From: Closterium sp. NIES-65
Taxonomy: Eukaryota; Streptophyta; Zygnematophyceae; Desmidiales; Closteriaceae
Assembly: GCA_948144175.1 (NCBI GenBank)
Contig: CANXME010000407.1
Coordinates: 1-64,000 of the forward strand
Length of the DNA: 64,000 bases
Direction of reading: 5' to 3'
Translations under genes and position numbers: made by a program
Part shown: one piece after another, positions 45,001 to 60,000 of the stretch
How positions within the stretch are numbered: the stretch's first letter is position 1
Layout: every line of letters begins with the position of its first letter
The notes under the pieces: model-generated
What the model saw: only the letters and a program-made list of their open reading frames with translations
Database searches by the model: none
What the model was told of the DNA's origin: nothing

Positions 45001-48000
45001 TTGTCAGTTCCACCCATCTCATCTTGTCAGTTCCACCCATCTCATCTTGTCAGTTCCACCCATCTCATCTTCTCAGTTCCACCCATCTCATCTTCTCAGT
45101 TCCACCCATCTCATCTTGTCAGTTCCACCCATCTCATCTTGTCAGTTCCACCCATCTCATCTTCTCAGTTCCACCCATCTCATCTTGTCAGTTCCACCCA
45201 TCTCATCTTCTCAGTTCCACCCATCTCATCTTCTCAGTTCCACCCATCTCATCTTCTCAGTTCCACCCATCTCATCTTCTCAGTTCAACCCATCTCATCT
45301 TCTCAGTTCCACCCATCTCATCTTCTCAGTTCCACCCATCTCATCTTGTCAGTTCCACCCATCTCATCTTCTCAGTTCCACCCATCTCATCTTCTCAGTT
45401 CCACCCATCTCATCTTCTCAGTTCAACCCATCTCATCTTCTCAGTTCCACCCATCTCATCTTCTCAGTTCCACCCATCTCATCTTGTCAGTTCCACCCAT
45501 CTCATCTTCTCAGTTCCACCCATCTCATCTTCTCAGTTCCACCCATCTCATCTTCTCAGTTCCACCCATCTCATCTTCTCAGATCCACCCATCTCATCTT
45601 CTCAGTTCCACCCATCTCATCTTGTCAGTTCCACCCATCTCATCTTCTCAGTTCCACCCATCTCATCTTGTCAGTTCCACCCATCTCATCTTCTCAGTTC
45701 CACCCATCTCATCTTGTCAGTTCCACCCATCTCATCTTCTCAGTTCCACCCATCTCATCTTCTCAGTTCCACCCATCTCATCTTGTCAGTTCCACCCATC
45801 TCATCTTGTCAGTTCCACCCATCTCATCTTGTCAGTTCCACCCATCTCATCTTGTCAGTTCCACCCATCTCATCTTCTCAGTACCACCCATCTCATCTTG
45901 TCAGTTCCATCCATCTCATCTTGTCAGTTCCACCCATCTCATCTTCTCAGTTCCACCCATCTCATCTTCTCAGTTCCACCCATCTCATCTTCTCAGTTCC
46001 ACCCATCTCATCTTCTCAGTTCCACCCATCTCATCTTGTCAGTTCCACCCATCTCATCTTGTCAGTTCCACCCATCTCATCTTGTCAGTTCCACCCATCT
46101 CATCTTCTCAGTTCCACCCATCTCATCTTGTCAGTTCCACCCATCTCATCTTGTCAGTTCCACCCATCTCATCTTCTCAGTTCCACCCATCTCATCATCT
46201 CAGTTCCACCCATCTCATCTTGTCAGTTCCACCCATCTCATCTTGTCAGTTCCACCCATCTCATGTTCTCAGTTCCACCCATCTCATCTTATCAGTTCCA
46301 CCCATCTCATCTTCTCAGTTCCACCCATCTCATCTTCTCAGTTCCACCCATCTCATCTTCTCAGTTCCACCCATCTCATCTTCTCAGATCCACCCATCTC
46401 ATCTTCTCAATTCCACCCATCTCATCTTCTCAGTTCCACCCATCTCATTTTGTCAGTTCCACCCATCTCATCTTCTCAGTTCCACCCATCTCATCTTGTC
46501 AGTTCCACCCATCTCATCTTCTCAGTTCCACCCATCTCATCTTCTCAGTTCCACCCATCTCATCTTGTCAGTTCCACCCATCTCATCTTCTCAGTTCCAC
46601 CCATCTCATCTTGTCAGTTCCACCCATCTCATCTTCTCAGTTCCACCCATCTCATCTTCTCAGTTCCACCCATCTCATCTTGTCAGTTCCACCCATCTCA
46701 TCTTGTCAGTTCCACCCATCTCATCTTGTCAGTTCCACCCATCTCATCTTCTCAGTTCCACCCATCTCATCTTCTCAGTTCCACCCATCTCATCTTCTCA
46801 GTTCCACCCATCTCATCTTCTCAGTTCCACCCATCTCATCTTCTCAGTTCAACCCATCTCATCTTCTCAGTTCCACCCATCTCATCTTCTCTGTTCCACC
46901 CATCTCATCTTGTCAGTTCCACCCTTCTCATCTTGTCAGTTCCACCCATCTCATCTTCTCAGTTCCACCCGTCTCATCTTCTCAGTTCCACCCATCTCAT
47001 CTTCTCAGTTCCACCCATCCCATCTTGTCAGTTCCACCCATCTCATCTTCTCAGTTCCACCCATCTCATCTTGTCAGTTCCACCCATCTCATCTTCTCTG
47101 TTCCACCCATCTCATCTTGTCAGTTCCACCCATCTCATCGTCTCAGTTCCACCCATCTCATCTTCTCAGTTCCACCCATCTCATCTTCTCAGTTCCACCC
47201 ATCTCATCTTCTCAGTTCCACCCATCTCATCTTGTCAGTTCCACCCATCTCATCTTCTCAGTTCCACCCATCTCATCTTCTCAGTTCCACCCATCTCATC
47301 TTCTCAGTTCCACCCATCTCATCTTCTCAGTTCCACCCATCTCATCTTCTCAGTTCCACCCATCTCATCTTCTCAGTTCCACCCATCTCATCTTGTCAGT
47401 TCCACCCATCTCATCTTGTCAGTTCCACCCATCTCATCTTGTCAGTTCCACCCATCTCATCTTGTCAGTTCCACCCATCTCATCTTCTCAGTTCCACCCA
47501 TCTCATCTTGTCAGTTCCACCCATCTCATCTTGTCAGTTCCACCCATCTCATCTTCTCAGTTCCACCCATCTCATCTAGTCAGTTCCACCCATCTCATCT
47601 TCTCAGTTCCACCCATCTCATCTTCTCAGTTCCACCCATCTCATCTTGTCAGTTCCACCCATCTCATCTTGTCAGTTCCACCCATCTCATCTTGTCAGTT
47701 CCACCCATCTCATCTTCTCAGTTCCACCCATCTCATCTTCTCAGTTCCACCCATCTCATCTTGTCAGTTCCACCCATCTCATCTTGTCAGTTCCACCCAT
47801 CTCATCTTGTCAGTTCCACCCATCTCATCTTCTCAGTTCCACCCATCTCATCTTCTCAGTTCCACCCATCTCATCTTCTCAGTTCCACCCATCTCATCTT
47901 GTCAGTTCCACCCATCTCATCTTGTCAGTTCCACCCATCTCATCTTGTCAGTTCCACCCATCTCATCTTCTCAGTACCACCCATCTCATCTTGTCAGTTC

Positions 48001-51000
48001 CATCCATCTCATCTTGTCAGTTCCACCCATCTCATCTTCTCAGTTCCACCCATCTCATCTTCTCAGTTCCACCCATCTCATCTTCTCAGTTCCACCCGTC
48101 TCATCTTCTCAGTTCCACCCATCTCATCTTCTCAGTTCCACCCATCTCATCTTGTCAATTCCACCCATCTCATCTTCTCAGTTCCACCCATCTCATCTTG
48201 TCAGTTCCACCCATCTCATCTTCTCTGTTCCACCCATCTCATCTTGTCAGTTCCACCCATCTCATCGTCTCAGTTCCACCCATCTCATCTTCTCAGTTCC
48301 ACCCATCTCATCTTCTCAGTTCCACCCATCTCATCTTGTCAGTTCCACCCATCTCATCTTCTCAGTTCCACCCATCTCATCTTGTCAGTTCCACCCATCT
48401 CATCTTGTCAGTTCCACCCATCTCATCTTCTCAGTTCCACCCATCTCATCTTGTCAGTTCCACCCATCTCATCTTCTCAGTTCCACCCATCTCATCTTGT
48501 CAGTTCCACCCATCTCATCTTCTCAGTTGCACCCATCTCATCTTGTCAGTTCCACCCATCTCATCTTCTCAGTTCCACCCATCTCATCTTCTCAGTTCCA
48601 CCCATCTCATCTTCTCAGTTCCACCCATCTCATCTTCTCAGTTCCACCCATCTCATCTTTTCAGTTCCACCCATCTCATCTTCTCAGTTCCACCCATCTC
48701 ATCTTCTCAGTTCCACCCATCTCATCTTGTCAGTTCCACCCATCTCATCTTGTCAGTTCCACCCATCTCATCTTGTCAGTTCCACCCATCTCATCTTCTC
48801 AGTTCCACCCATCTCATCTTGTCAGTTCCACCCATCTCATCTTGTCAGTTCCACCCATCTCATCTTCTCAGTTCCACCCATCTCATCTTCTCAGTTCCAC
48901 CCATCTCATCTTCTCAGTTCCACCCATCTCATCTTCTCAGTTCCACCCATCTCATCTTGTCAGTTCCACCCATCTCATCTTCTCAGTTCCACCCATCTCA
49001 TCTTGTCAGTTCCACCCATCTCATCTTCTCAGTTCCACCCATCTCATCTTCTCAGTTCCACCCATCTCATCTTCTCAGTTCCACCCATCTCATCTTCTCA
49101 GTTCCACCCATCTCAATCTCTCAGTTCCACCCATCTCATCTTCTCAGTTCCACCCATCGCATCTTCTCAGTTCCACCCATCTCATCTTCTCAGTTCCACC
49201 CATCTCATCTTGTTAGTTCCACCCATCTCATCTTCTCAGTTCCACCCATCTCATCTTGTCAGTTCCACCCATCTCATCTTCTCAGTTCCACCCATCTCAT
49301 CTTGTCAGTTCCACCCATCTCATCTTCTCAGTTCCACCCATCTCATCTTGTCAGTTCCACCCATCTCATCTTCTCAGTTCCACCCATCTCATCTTGTCAG
49401 TTCCACCCATCTCATCTTCTCAGTTCCACCCATCTCATCTTGTCAGTTCCACCCATCTCATCTTGTCAGTTCCACCCATCTCATCTTCTCAGTTCCACCC
49501 ATCTCATCTTCTCAGTTCCACCCATCTCATCTTCTCAGTTCCACCCATCTCATCTTGTCAGTTCCACCCATCTCATCTTCTCAGATCCACCCATCTCATC
49601 TTGTCAGTTCCACCCATCTCATCTTGTCAGTTCCACCCATCTCATCTTCTCAGTTCCACCCATCTCATCTTCTCAGTTCCACCCATCTCATCTTCTCAGT
49701 TCCACCCATCTCATCTTGTCAGTTCCACCCATCTCATCTTCTCAGTTGCACCCATCTCATCTTGTCAGTTCCACCCATCTCATCTTCTCAGTTCCACCCA
49801 TCTCATCTTCTCAGTTCCACCCATCTCATCTTCTCAGTTCCACCCATCTCATCTTCTCAGTTCCACCCATCTCATCTTCTCAGTTCCACCCATCTCATCT
49901 TCTCGGTTCCACCCATCTCATCTTCTCAGTTCCACCCATCTCATCTTGTCAGTTCCACCCATCTCATCTTCTCAGTTCCACCCATCTCATTTTCTCAGTT
50001 CCACCCATCTCATCTTGTCAGTTCCACCCATCTCATCTTGTCAGTTCCACCCATCTCATCTTCTCAGTTCCACCCATCTCATCTTCTCAGTTCCACCCAT
50101 CTCATCTTGTCAGTTCCACCCATCTCATCTTGTCAGTTCCACCCATCTCATCTTCTTTGATCCACCCATCTCATCTTCTCAGTTCCACCCATCTCATCTT
50201 GTCAGTTCCACCCATCTCATCTTCTCAGTTCCACCCATCTCATCTTGTCAGTTCCACCCATCTCATCTTCTCAGTTCCACCCATCTCATCTTGTCAGTTC
50301 CACCCATCTCATCTTCTCAGTTCCACCCATCTCATCTTCTCAGTTCCACCCATCTCATCTTGTCAGTTCCACCCATCTCATCTTGTCAGTTCCACCCATC
50401 TCATCTTGTCAGTTCCACCCATCTCATCTTCTCAGTTCCACCCATCTCATCTTCTCAGTTCCACCCATCTCATCTTGTCAGTTCCACCCATCTCATCTTG
50501 TCAGTTCCACCCATCTCATCTTCTCAGTTCCACCCATCTCATCTTCTCAGTTCCACCCATCTCATCTTGTCAGTTCCACCCATCTCATCTTGTCAGTTCC
50601 ACCCATCTCATCTTCTCAGTTCCACCCATCTCATCTTGTCAGTTCCACCCATCTCATCTTGTCAGTTCCACCCATCTCATCTTCTCAGTTCCACCCATCT
50701 GATCTTCTCAGTTCCACCCATCTCATCTTCTCAGTTCCACCCATCTCATCTTCTCAGTTCCACCCATCTCATCTTCTCAGTTCCACCCATCTCATCTTCT
50801 CAGTTCCACCCATCTCATCTTGTCAGTTCCACCCATCTCATCTTGTCAGTTCCACCCATCTCATCTTGTCAGTTCCACCCATCTCATCTTGTCAGTTCCA
50901 CCCATCTCATCTTCTCAGTTCCACCCATCTCATCTTGTCAGTTCCACCCATCTCATCTTGTCAGTTCCACCCATCTCATCTTGTCAGTTCCACCCATCTC

Positions 51001-54000
51001 ATCTTGTCAGTTCCACCCATCTCATCTTGTCAGTTCCACCCATCTCATCTTGTCAGTTCCACCCATCTCATCTTGTCAGTTCCACCCATCTCATCTTCTC
51101 AGTTCCACCCATCTCATCTTGTCAGTTCCACCCATCTCATCTTGTCAGTTCCACCCATTTCATCTTGTCAGTTCCACCCATCTCATCTTCTCAGTTCCAC
51201 CCATCTCATCTTGTCAGTTCCACCCATCTCATCTTATCAGTTCCACCCATCTCATCTTCTCAGTTCCACCCATCTCATCTTGTCAGTTCCACCCATCTCA
51301 TCTTGTCAGTTCCACCCATCTCATCTTGTCAGTTCCACCCATCTCATCTTCTCAGTTCCACCCATCTCATCTTCTCAGTTCCACCCATCTCATCTTCTCA
51401 GTTCCACCCATTTCATCTTGTCAGTTCCACCCATCTCATCTTGTCAGTTCCACCCATCTCATCTTATCAGTTCCACCCATCTCATCTTGTCAGTTCCACC
51501 CATCTCATCTTGTCAGTTCCACCCATCGCATCTTGTCAGTTCCACCCATCTCATCTTGTCAGTTCCACCCATCTCATCTTCTCAGTTCCACCCATCTCAT
51601 CTTGTCAGTTCCACCCATCTCATCTTATCAGTTCCACCCATCTCATCTTCTCAGTTCCACCCATCTCATCTTGTCAGTTCCACCCATCTCATCTTCTCAG
51701 TTCCACCCATCTCATCTTCTCAGTTCCACCCATCTCATCTTCTCAGTTCCACCCATCTCATCTTGTCAGTTCCACCCATCTCATCTTCTCAGTTCCACCC
51801 ATCTCATCTTCTCAGTTCCACCCATCTCATCTTCTCAGTTCCACCCATCTCATCTTGTCAGTTCCACCCATCTCATCTTGTCAGTTCCACCCATCTCATC
51901 TTGTCAGTTCCACCCATCTCATCTTCTCAGTTCCACCCATCTCATCTTCTCGGTTCCACCCATCTCATCTTCTCAGTTCCACCCATCTCATCTTCTCAGT
52001 TCCACCCATCTCATCTTCTCAGTTCCACCCATCTCATCTTCTCAGTTCCACCCATCTCATCTTGTCAGTTCCACCCATCTCATCTTGTCAGTTCCACCCA
52101 TCTCATCTTATCACTTCCACCCATCTCATCTTGTCAGTTCCACCCATATCATCTTGTCAGTTCCACCCATCTCATCTTGTCAGTTCCACCCATCTCATCT
52201 TGTCAGTTCCACCCATCTCATCTTGTCAGTTCCACCCATCTCATCTTGTCAGTTCCACCCATCTCATCTTGTCTGTTCCACCCATCTCATCTTGTCAGTT
52301 CCACCCATCTCATCTTGTCAGTTCCACCCATCTCATCTTCTCAGTTCCACCCATCTCATCTTCTCAGTTCCACCCATCTCATCTTCTCAGTTCCACCCAT
52401 CTCATCTTCTCAGTTCCAGCCATCTCATCTTGTCAGTTCCACCCATCTCATCTTGTCAGTTCCACCCATCTCATCTTGTCAGTTCCACCCATCTCATCTT
52501 CTCAGTTCCACCCATCTCATCTTGTCAGTTCCACCCATCTCATCTTGTCAGTTCCACCCATCTCATCTTGACAGTTCCACCCATCTCCTCTTGTCAGTTC
52601 CACCCATCTCATCTTGTCAGTTCCACCCATCTCATCTTGTCAGTTCCACCCATCTCATCTTGTCAGTTCCACCCATCTCATCTTCTCAGTTCCACCCATC
52701 TCATCTTCTCAGTTCCACCCATCTCATCTTCTCAGTTCCACCCATCTCATCTTGTCAGTTCCACCCATCTCATCTTCTCAGTTCCACCCATCTCATCTTG
52801 TCAGTTCCACCCATCTCATCTTGTCAGTTCCACCCATCTCATCTTGTCAGTTCCACCCATCTCATCTTCTCAGTTCCACCCATCTCATCTTCTCAGTTCC
52901 ACCCATCTCATCTTGTCAGTTCCTTCCATCTCATCTTCTCAGTTCCACCCATCTCATCTTGTCAGTTCCACCCATCTCATCTTCTCAGTTCCACCCATCT
53001 CATCTTGTCAGTTCCACCCATCTCATCTTCTCAGTTCCACCCATCTCATCTTGTCAGTTCCACCCATCTCATCTTGTCAGTTCCACCCATCTCATCTTCT
53101 CAGTTCCACCCATCTCATCTTGTCAGTTCCACCCATCTCATCTTGTCAGTTCCACCCATCTCATCTTCTCAGTTCCACCCATCTCATCTTGTCAGTTCCA
53201 CCCATCTCATCTTGTCAGTTCCACCCATCTCATCTTCTCAGTTCCACCCATCTCATCTTGTCAGTTCCACCCATCTCATCTTCTCAGTTCCACCCATCTC
53301 ATCTTGTCAGTTCCACCCATCTCATCGTCTCAGTTCCACCCATCTCATCTTCTCAGTTCCACCCATCTCATCTTCTCAGTTCCACCCATCTCATCTTGTC
53401 AGTTCCACCCATCTCATCTTGTCAGTTCCACCCATCTCATCTTGTCAGTTCCACCCATCTCATCTTGTCAGTTCCACCCATCTCATCTTCTCAGTTCCAC
53501 CCATCTCATCTTGTCAGTTCCACCCATCTCATCTTGTCAGTTCCACCCATCTCATCTTGTCAGTTCCACCCATCTCATCTTCTCAGTTCCACCCATCTCA
53601 TCTTGTCAGTTCCACCCATCTCATCTTGTCAGTTCCACCCATCTCATCTTGTCAGTTCCACCCATCTCATCTTCTCAGTTCCACCCATCTCATCTTCTCA
53701 GTTCCACCCATCTCATCTTGTCAGTTCCACCCATTTCATCTTGTCAGTTCCACCCATCTCATCTTCTCAGTTCCACCCATCTCATCTTGTCAGTTCCACC
53801 CATCTCATCTTATCAGTTCCACCCATCTCATCTTCTCAGTTCCACCCATCTCATCCTGTCAGTTCCACCCATCTCATCTTGTCAGTTCCACCCATCTCAT
53901 CTTGTCAGTTCCACCCATCTCATCTTCTCAGTTCCACCCATCTCATCTTCTCAGTTCCACCCATCTCATCTTCTCAGTTCCACCCATCTCATCTTGTCAG

Positions 54001-57000
54001 TTCCACCCATCTCATCTTGTCAGTTCCACCCATCTCATCTTATCAGTTCCACCCATCTCATCTTGTCAGTTCCACCCATCTCATCTTGTCAGTTCCACCC
54101 ATCTCATCTTGTCAGTTCCACGCATCTCATCTTGTCAGTTCCACCCATCTCATCTTCTCAGTTCCACCCATCTCATCTTGTCAGTTCCACCCATCTCATC
54201 TTGTCAGTTCCACCCATCTCATCTTGTCAGTTCCACCCATCTCATCTTGTCAGTTCCACCCATCTCATCTTGTCAGTTCCACCCATCTCATCTTGTCAGT
54301 TCCACCCATCTCATCTTGTCAGTTCCACCCATCTCATCTTCTCAGTTCCACCCATCTCATCTTGTCAGTTCCACCCATCTCATCTTGTCAGTTCCACCCA
54401 TTTCATCTTGTCAGTTCCACCCATCTCATCTTCTCAGTTCCACCCATCTCATCTTGTCAGTTCCACCCATCTCATCTTATCAGTTCCACCCATCTCATCT
54501 TCTCAGTTCCACCCATCTCATCCTGTCAGTTCCACCCATCTCATCTTGTCAGTTCCACCCATCTCATCTTGTCAGTTCCACCCATCTCATCTTCTCAGTT
54601 CCACCCATCTCATCTTCTCAGTTCCACCCATCTCATCTTCTTAGTTCCACCCATCTCATCTTGTCAGTTCCACCCATCTCATCTTCTCAGTTCCACCCAT
54701 CTCATCTTCTCAGTTCCACCCATCTCATCTTGTCAGTTCCACCCATCTCATCTTCTCAGTTCCACCCATCTCATCTTGTCAGTTCCACCCATCTCATCTT
54801 GTCAGTTCCACCCATCTCATCTTGTCAGTTCCACCCATCTCATCTTATCAGTTCCACCCATCTCATCTTGTCAGTTCCACCCATCTCATCTTCTCAGTTC
54901 CACCCATCTCATCTTCTCAGTTCCACCCATCTCATCTTCTCAGTTCCACCCATCTCATCTTGTCAGTTCCACCCATCTCATCTTGTCAGTTCCACCCATC
55001 TCATCTTGTCAGTTCCACCCATCTCATCTTCTAAGTTCCACCCATCTCATCTTGTCAGTTCCACCCATCTCATCTTGTCAGTTCCACCCATCTCATCTTG
55101 TCAGTTCCACCCATCTCATCTTGTCAGTTCCACCCATCTCATCTTGTCAGTTCCACCCATCTCATCTTGTCAGTTCCACCCATCTCATCTTGTCAGTTCC
55201 ATCCATCTCATCTTCTCAGTTCCACCCATCTCATCTTCTCAGTTCCACCCATCTCATCTTCTCAGTTCCACCCATCTCATCTTCTCAGTTCCACCCATCT
55301 CATCTTCTCAGTTCCACCCATCTCATCTTGTCAGTTCCACCCATCTCATCTTCTCAGTTCCACCCATCTCATCTTGTCAGTTCCACCCATCTCATCTTGT
55401 CAGTTCCACCCATCTCATCTTCTCAGTTCCACCCATCTCATCTTCTCAGTTCCACCCATCTCATCTTGTCAGTTCCACCCATCTCATCTTGTCAGTTCCA
55501 CCCATCTCATCTTCTCAGTTCCACCCATCTCATCTTCTCAGTTCCACCCATCTCATCTTCTCAGTTCCACCCATCTCATCTTCTCAGTTCCACCCATCTC
55601 ATCTTGTCAGTTCCACCCATCTCATCTTCTTAGTTCCACCCATCTCATCTTGTCAGTTCCACCCATCTCATCTTCTCAGTTCCACCCATCTCATCTTGTC
55701 AGTTCCACCCATCTCATCTTCTCAGTTCCACCCATCTCATCTTGTCAGTTCCACCCATCTCATCTTCTCAGTTCCACCCATCTCATCTTGTCAGTTCCAC
55801 CCATCACATCTTGTCAGTTCCACCCATCTCATCTTCTCAGTTCCACCCATCTCATCTTGTCAGTTCCACCCATCTCATCTTGTCAGTTCCACCCATCTCA
55901 TCTTCTCAGTTCCACCCATCTCATCTTGTCAGTTCCACCCATCTCATCTTGTCAGTTCCACCCATCTCATCTTGTCAAATCCACCCATCTCATCTTGTCA
56001 GTTCCACCCATCTCATCTTGTCAGTTCCACCCATCTCATCTTGTCAGTTTCACCCATCTCATCTCATCAGTTCCACCCATCTCATCTTGTCAGTTCCACC
56101 CATCTCATCTTGTCAGTTCCACCCATCTCATCTTGTCAGTTCCACCCACCTCATCTTGTGAGTTCCACCCATCTTATCTTGTCAGTTCCACCCATCTCAT
56201 CTTGTCAGTTCCACCCATCTCATCTTCTCAGTTCCACCCATCTCATCTTGTCAGTTTCACCCATCTCATCTTGTCAGTTCCACCCATCTCATCTTGTCAG
56301 TTCCACCCATCTCATCTTCTCAGTTCCACCCATCTCATCTTGTCAGTTCCACCCATCTCATCTTCTCAGTTCCACCCATCTCATCTTGTCAGTTCCACCC
56401 ATCTCATCTTGTCAGTTCCACCCATCTCATCTTCTCAGTTCCACCCATCTCAGCTTGTCAGTTCCACCCATCTCATCTTTTCAGTTCCACCCATCTCATC
56501 TTGTCAGTTCCACCCATCTCATCTTGTCAGTTCCACCCATCTCATCTTGTCAGTTCCACCCATCTCATCTTGTCAGTTTCACCCATCTCATCTCATCAGT
56601 TCCACCCATCTCATCTTGTCAGTTCCACCCATCTCATCTTGTCAGTTCCACCCATCTCATCTTGTCAGTTCCACCCATCTCATCTTGTCAGTTCCACCCA
56701 TCTTATCTTGTCAGTTCCACCCATCTCATCTTGTCAGTTCCACCCATCTCATCTTCTCAGTTCCACCCATCTCAGCTTGTCAGTTTCACCCATCTCATCT
56801 TGTTAGTTCCACCCATCTCATCTTGTGAGTTCCACCCATCTCATCTTGTCAGTTCCACCCATCTTATCTTGTCAGTTTCACCCATCTCATCTTGTCAGTT
56901 CCACCCATCTCATCTTCTCAGTTCCACCCATCTCATCTTCTCAGTTCCACCCATCTCATCTTCTCAGTTCCACCCATCTCATCTTCTCAGTTCCACCCAT

Positions 57001-60000
57001 CTCATCTTGTCAGTTCCACCCATCTCATCTTGTCAGTTCCACCCATCTCATCTTGTCAGTTCCACCCATCTCATCTTGTCAGTTCCACCCATCTCATCTT
57101 CTCAGTTCCACCCATCTCATCTTGTCAGTTCCGCCCATCTCATCTTGTCAGTTCCACCCATCTCCTCTTGTCAGTTCCACCCATCTCATCTTGTCAGTTC
57201 CACCCATCTCATCTTCTCAGTTCCACCCATCTCATCTTCTCAGTTCCACCCATCTCATCTTGTCAGTTCCACCCATCTCATCTTCTCAGTTCCACCCATC
57301 TCATCTTGTCAGTTCCACCCATCTCATCTTGTCAGTTCCACCCATCTCATCTTCTCAGTTCCACCCATCTCATCTTGTCAGTTCCACCCATCTCATCTTC
57401 TCAGTTCCACCCATCTCATCTTCTCAGTTCCACCCATCTCATCTTCTCAGTTCCACCCATCTCATCTTCTCAGTTCCACCCATCTCATCTTCTCAGTTCC
57501 ACCCATCTCATCTTCTCAGTTCCACCCATCTCATCTTGTCAGTTCCACCCATCTCATCTTCTCAGTTCCACCCATCTCATCTTATCAGTTCCACCCATCT
57601 CATCTTGTCAGTTCCACCCATCTCATCTTCTCAGTTCCACCCATCTCATCTTCTCAGTTCCACCCATCTCATCTTGTCAGTTCCACCCATCTCATCTTGT
57701 CAGTTCCACCCATCTCATCTTCTCAGTTCCACCCATCTCATCTTCTCAGTTCCACCCATCTCATCTTCTCAGTTCCACCCATCTCATCTTCTCAGTTCCA
57801 CCCATCTCATCTTGTCAGTTCCACGCATCTCATCTTCTCAGTTCCACCCATCTCATCTTGTCAGTTCCACCCATCTCATCTTCTCAGTTCCACCCATCTC
57901 ATCTTGTCAGTTCCACCCATCTCATCTTCTCAGTTCCACCCATCTCATCTTGTCAGTTCCACCCATCTCATCTTCTCAGTTCCACCCATCTCATCTTGTC
58001 AGTTCCACCCATCTCATCTTGTCAGTTCCACCCATCTCATCTTCTCAGTTCCACCCATCTCATCTTGTCAGTTCCACCCATCTCATCTTCTCAGTTCCAC
58101 CCATCTCATCTTGTCAGTTCCACCCATCTCATCTTGTCAGTTCCACCCATCTCATCTTCTCAGTTCCACCCATCTCAGCTTGTCAGTTCCACCCATCTCA
58201 TCTTTTCAGTTCCACCCATCTCATCTTGTCAGTTCCACCCATCTCATCTTGTCAGTTCCACCCATCTCATCTTGTCAGTTCCACCCATCTCATCTTGTCA
58301 GTTTCACCCATCTCATCTCATCAGTTCCACCCATCTCATCTTGTCAGTTCCACCCATCTCATCTTGTCAGTTCCACCCATCTCATCTTGTCAGTTCCACC
58401 CATCTCATCTTGTCAGTTCCACCCATCTTATCTTGTCAGTTCCACCCATCTCATCTTGTCAGTTCCACCCATCTCATCTTCTCAGTTCCACCCATCTCAT
58501 CTTGTCAGTTTCACCCATCTCATCTTGTTAGTTCCACCCATCTCATCTTGTCAGTTCCACCCATCTCATCTTGTCAGTTCCACCCATCTCATCTTGTCAG
58601 TTTCACCCATCTCATCTTGTCAGTTCCACCCATCTCATCTTCTCAGTTCCACCCATCTCATCTTCTCAGTTCCACCCATCTCATCTTCTCAGTTCCACCC
58701 ATCTCATCTTCTCAGTTCCACCCATCTCATCTTCTCAGTTCCACCCATCTCATCTTCTCAGTTCCACCCATCTCATCTTGTCAGTTCCACCCATCTCATC
58801 TTGTCAGTTCCACCCATCTCATCTTGTCAGTTCCACCCATCTCATCTTCTCAGTTCCACCCATCTCATCTTGTCAGTTCCACCCATCTCATCTTCTCAGT
58901 TCCACCCATCTCATCTTCTCAGTTCCACCCATCTCATCTTGTCAGTTCCACCCATCTCATCTTGTCAGTTCCACCCATCTCATCTTGTCAGTTCCACCCA
59001 TCTCATCTTCTCAGTTCCACCCATCTCATCTTCTCAGTTCCACCCATCTCATCTTGTCAGTTCCACCCATCTCATCTTCTCAGTTCCACCCATCTCATCT
59101 TCTCAGTTCCACCCATCTCATCTTCTCAGTTCCACCCATCTCATCTTCTCAGTTCCACCCATCTCATCTTCTCAGTTCCACCCATCTCATCTTCTCAGTT
59201 CCACCCATCTCATCTTCTCAGTTCCACCCATCTCATCTTCTTAGTTCCACCCATCTCATCTTGTCAGTTCCACCCATCTCATCGTCTCAGTTCCACCCAT
59301 CTCATCTTGTCAGTTCCACCCATCTCATCTTGTCAGTTCCACCCATCTCATCTTGTCAGTTCCACCCATCTCATCTTGTCAGTTCCACCCATCTCATCTT
59401 GTCAGATCCACCCATCTCATCTTGTCAGTTCCACCCATCTCATCTTGTCAGTTCCACCCATCTCATCTTGTCAGTTCCACCCATCTCATCTTGTCAGTTC
59501 CACCCATCTCATCTTCTCAGTTCCACCCTTCTCATCTTGTCAGTTCCACCCATCTCATCTTGTCAGTTCCACCCATCTCATCTTCTCAGTTCCACCCATC
59601 TCATCTTCTCAGTTCCACCCATCTCATCTTGTCAGTTCCACCCATCTCATCGTCTCAGTTCCACCCATCTCATCTTGTCAGTTCCACCCATCTCATCTTG
59701 TCAGTTCCACCCATCTCATCTTGTCAGTTCCACCCATCTCATCTTGTCAGTTCCACCCATCTCATCTTGTGAGATCCACCCATCTCATCTTGTCAGTTCC
59801 ACCCATCTCATCTTGTCAGTTCCACCCATCTCATCTTGTCAGTTCCACCCATCTCATCTTGTCAGTTCCACCCATCTCATCTTGTCAGTTCCACCCATCT
59901 CATCTTGTCAGATCCACCCATCTCATCTTGTCAGTTCCACCCATCTCATCTTGTCAGATCCACCCATCTCATGGACCTCTCAGGAACCCTCTCCTTGTTT

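Noticed and set aside
39508..59972. CRISPR-like or spacer-bearing array
   Set aside because: Units abut directly with no spacers, and the DNA is nuclear eukaryotic.
39508..59972. Telomeric or interstitial telomere repeat
   Set aside because: The unit has no TTTAGGG or related G-rich telomere motif and is 23 bp long.
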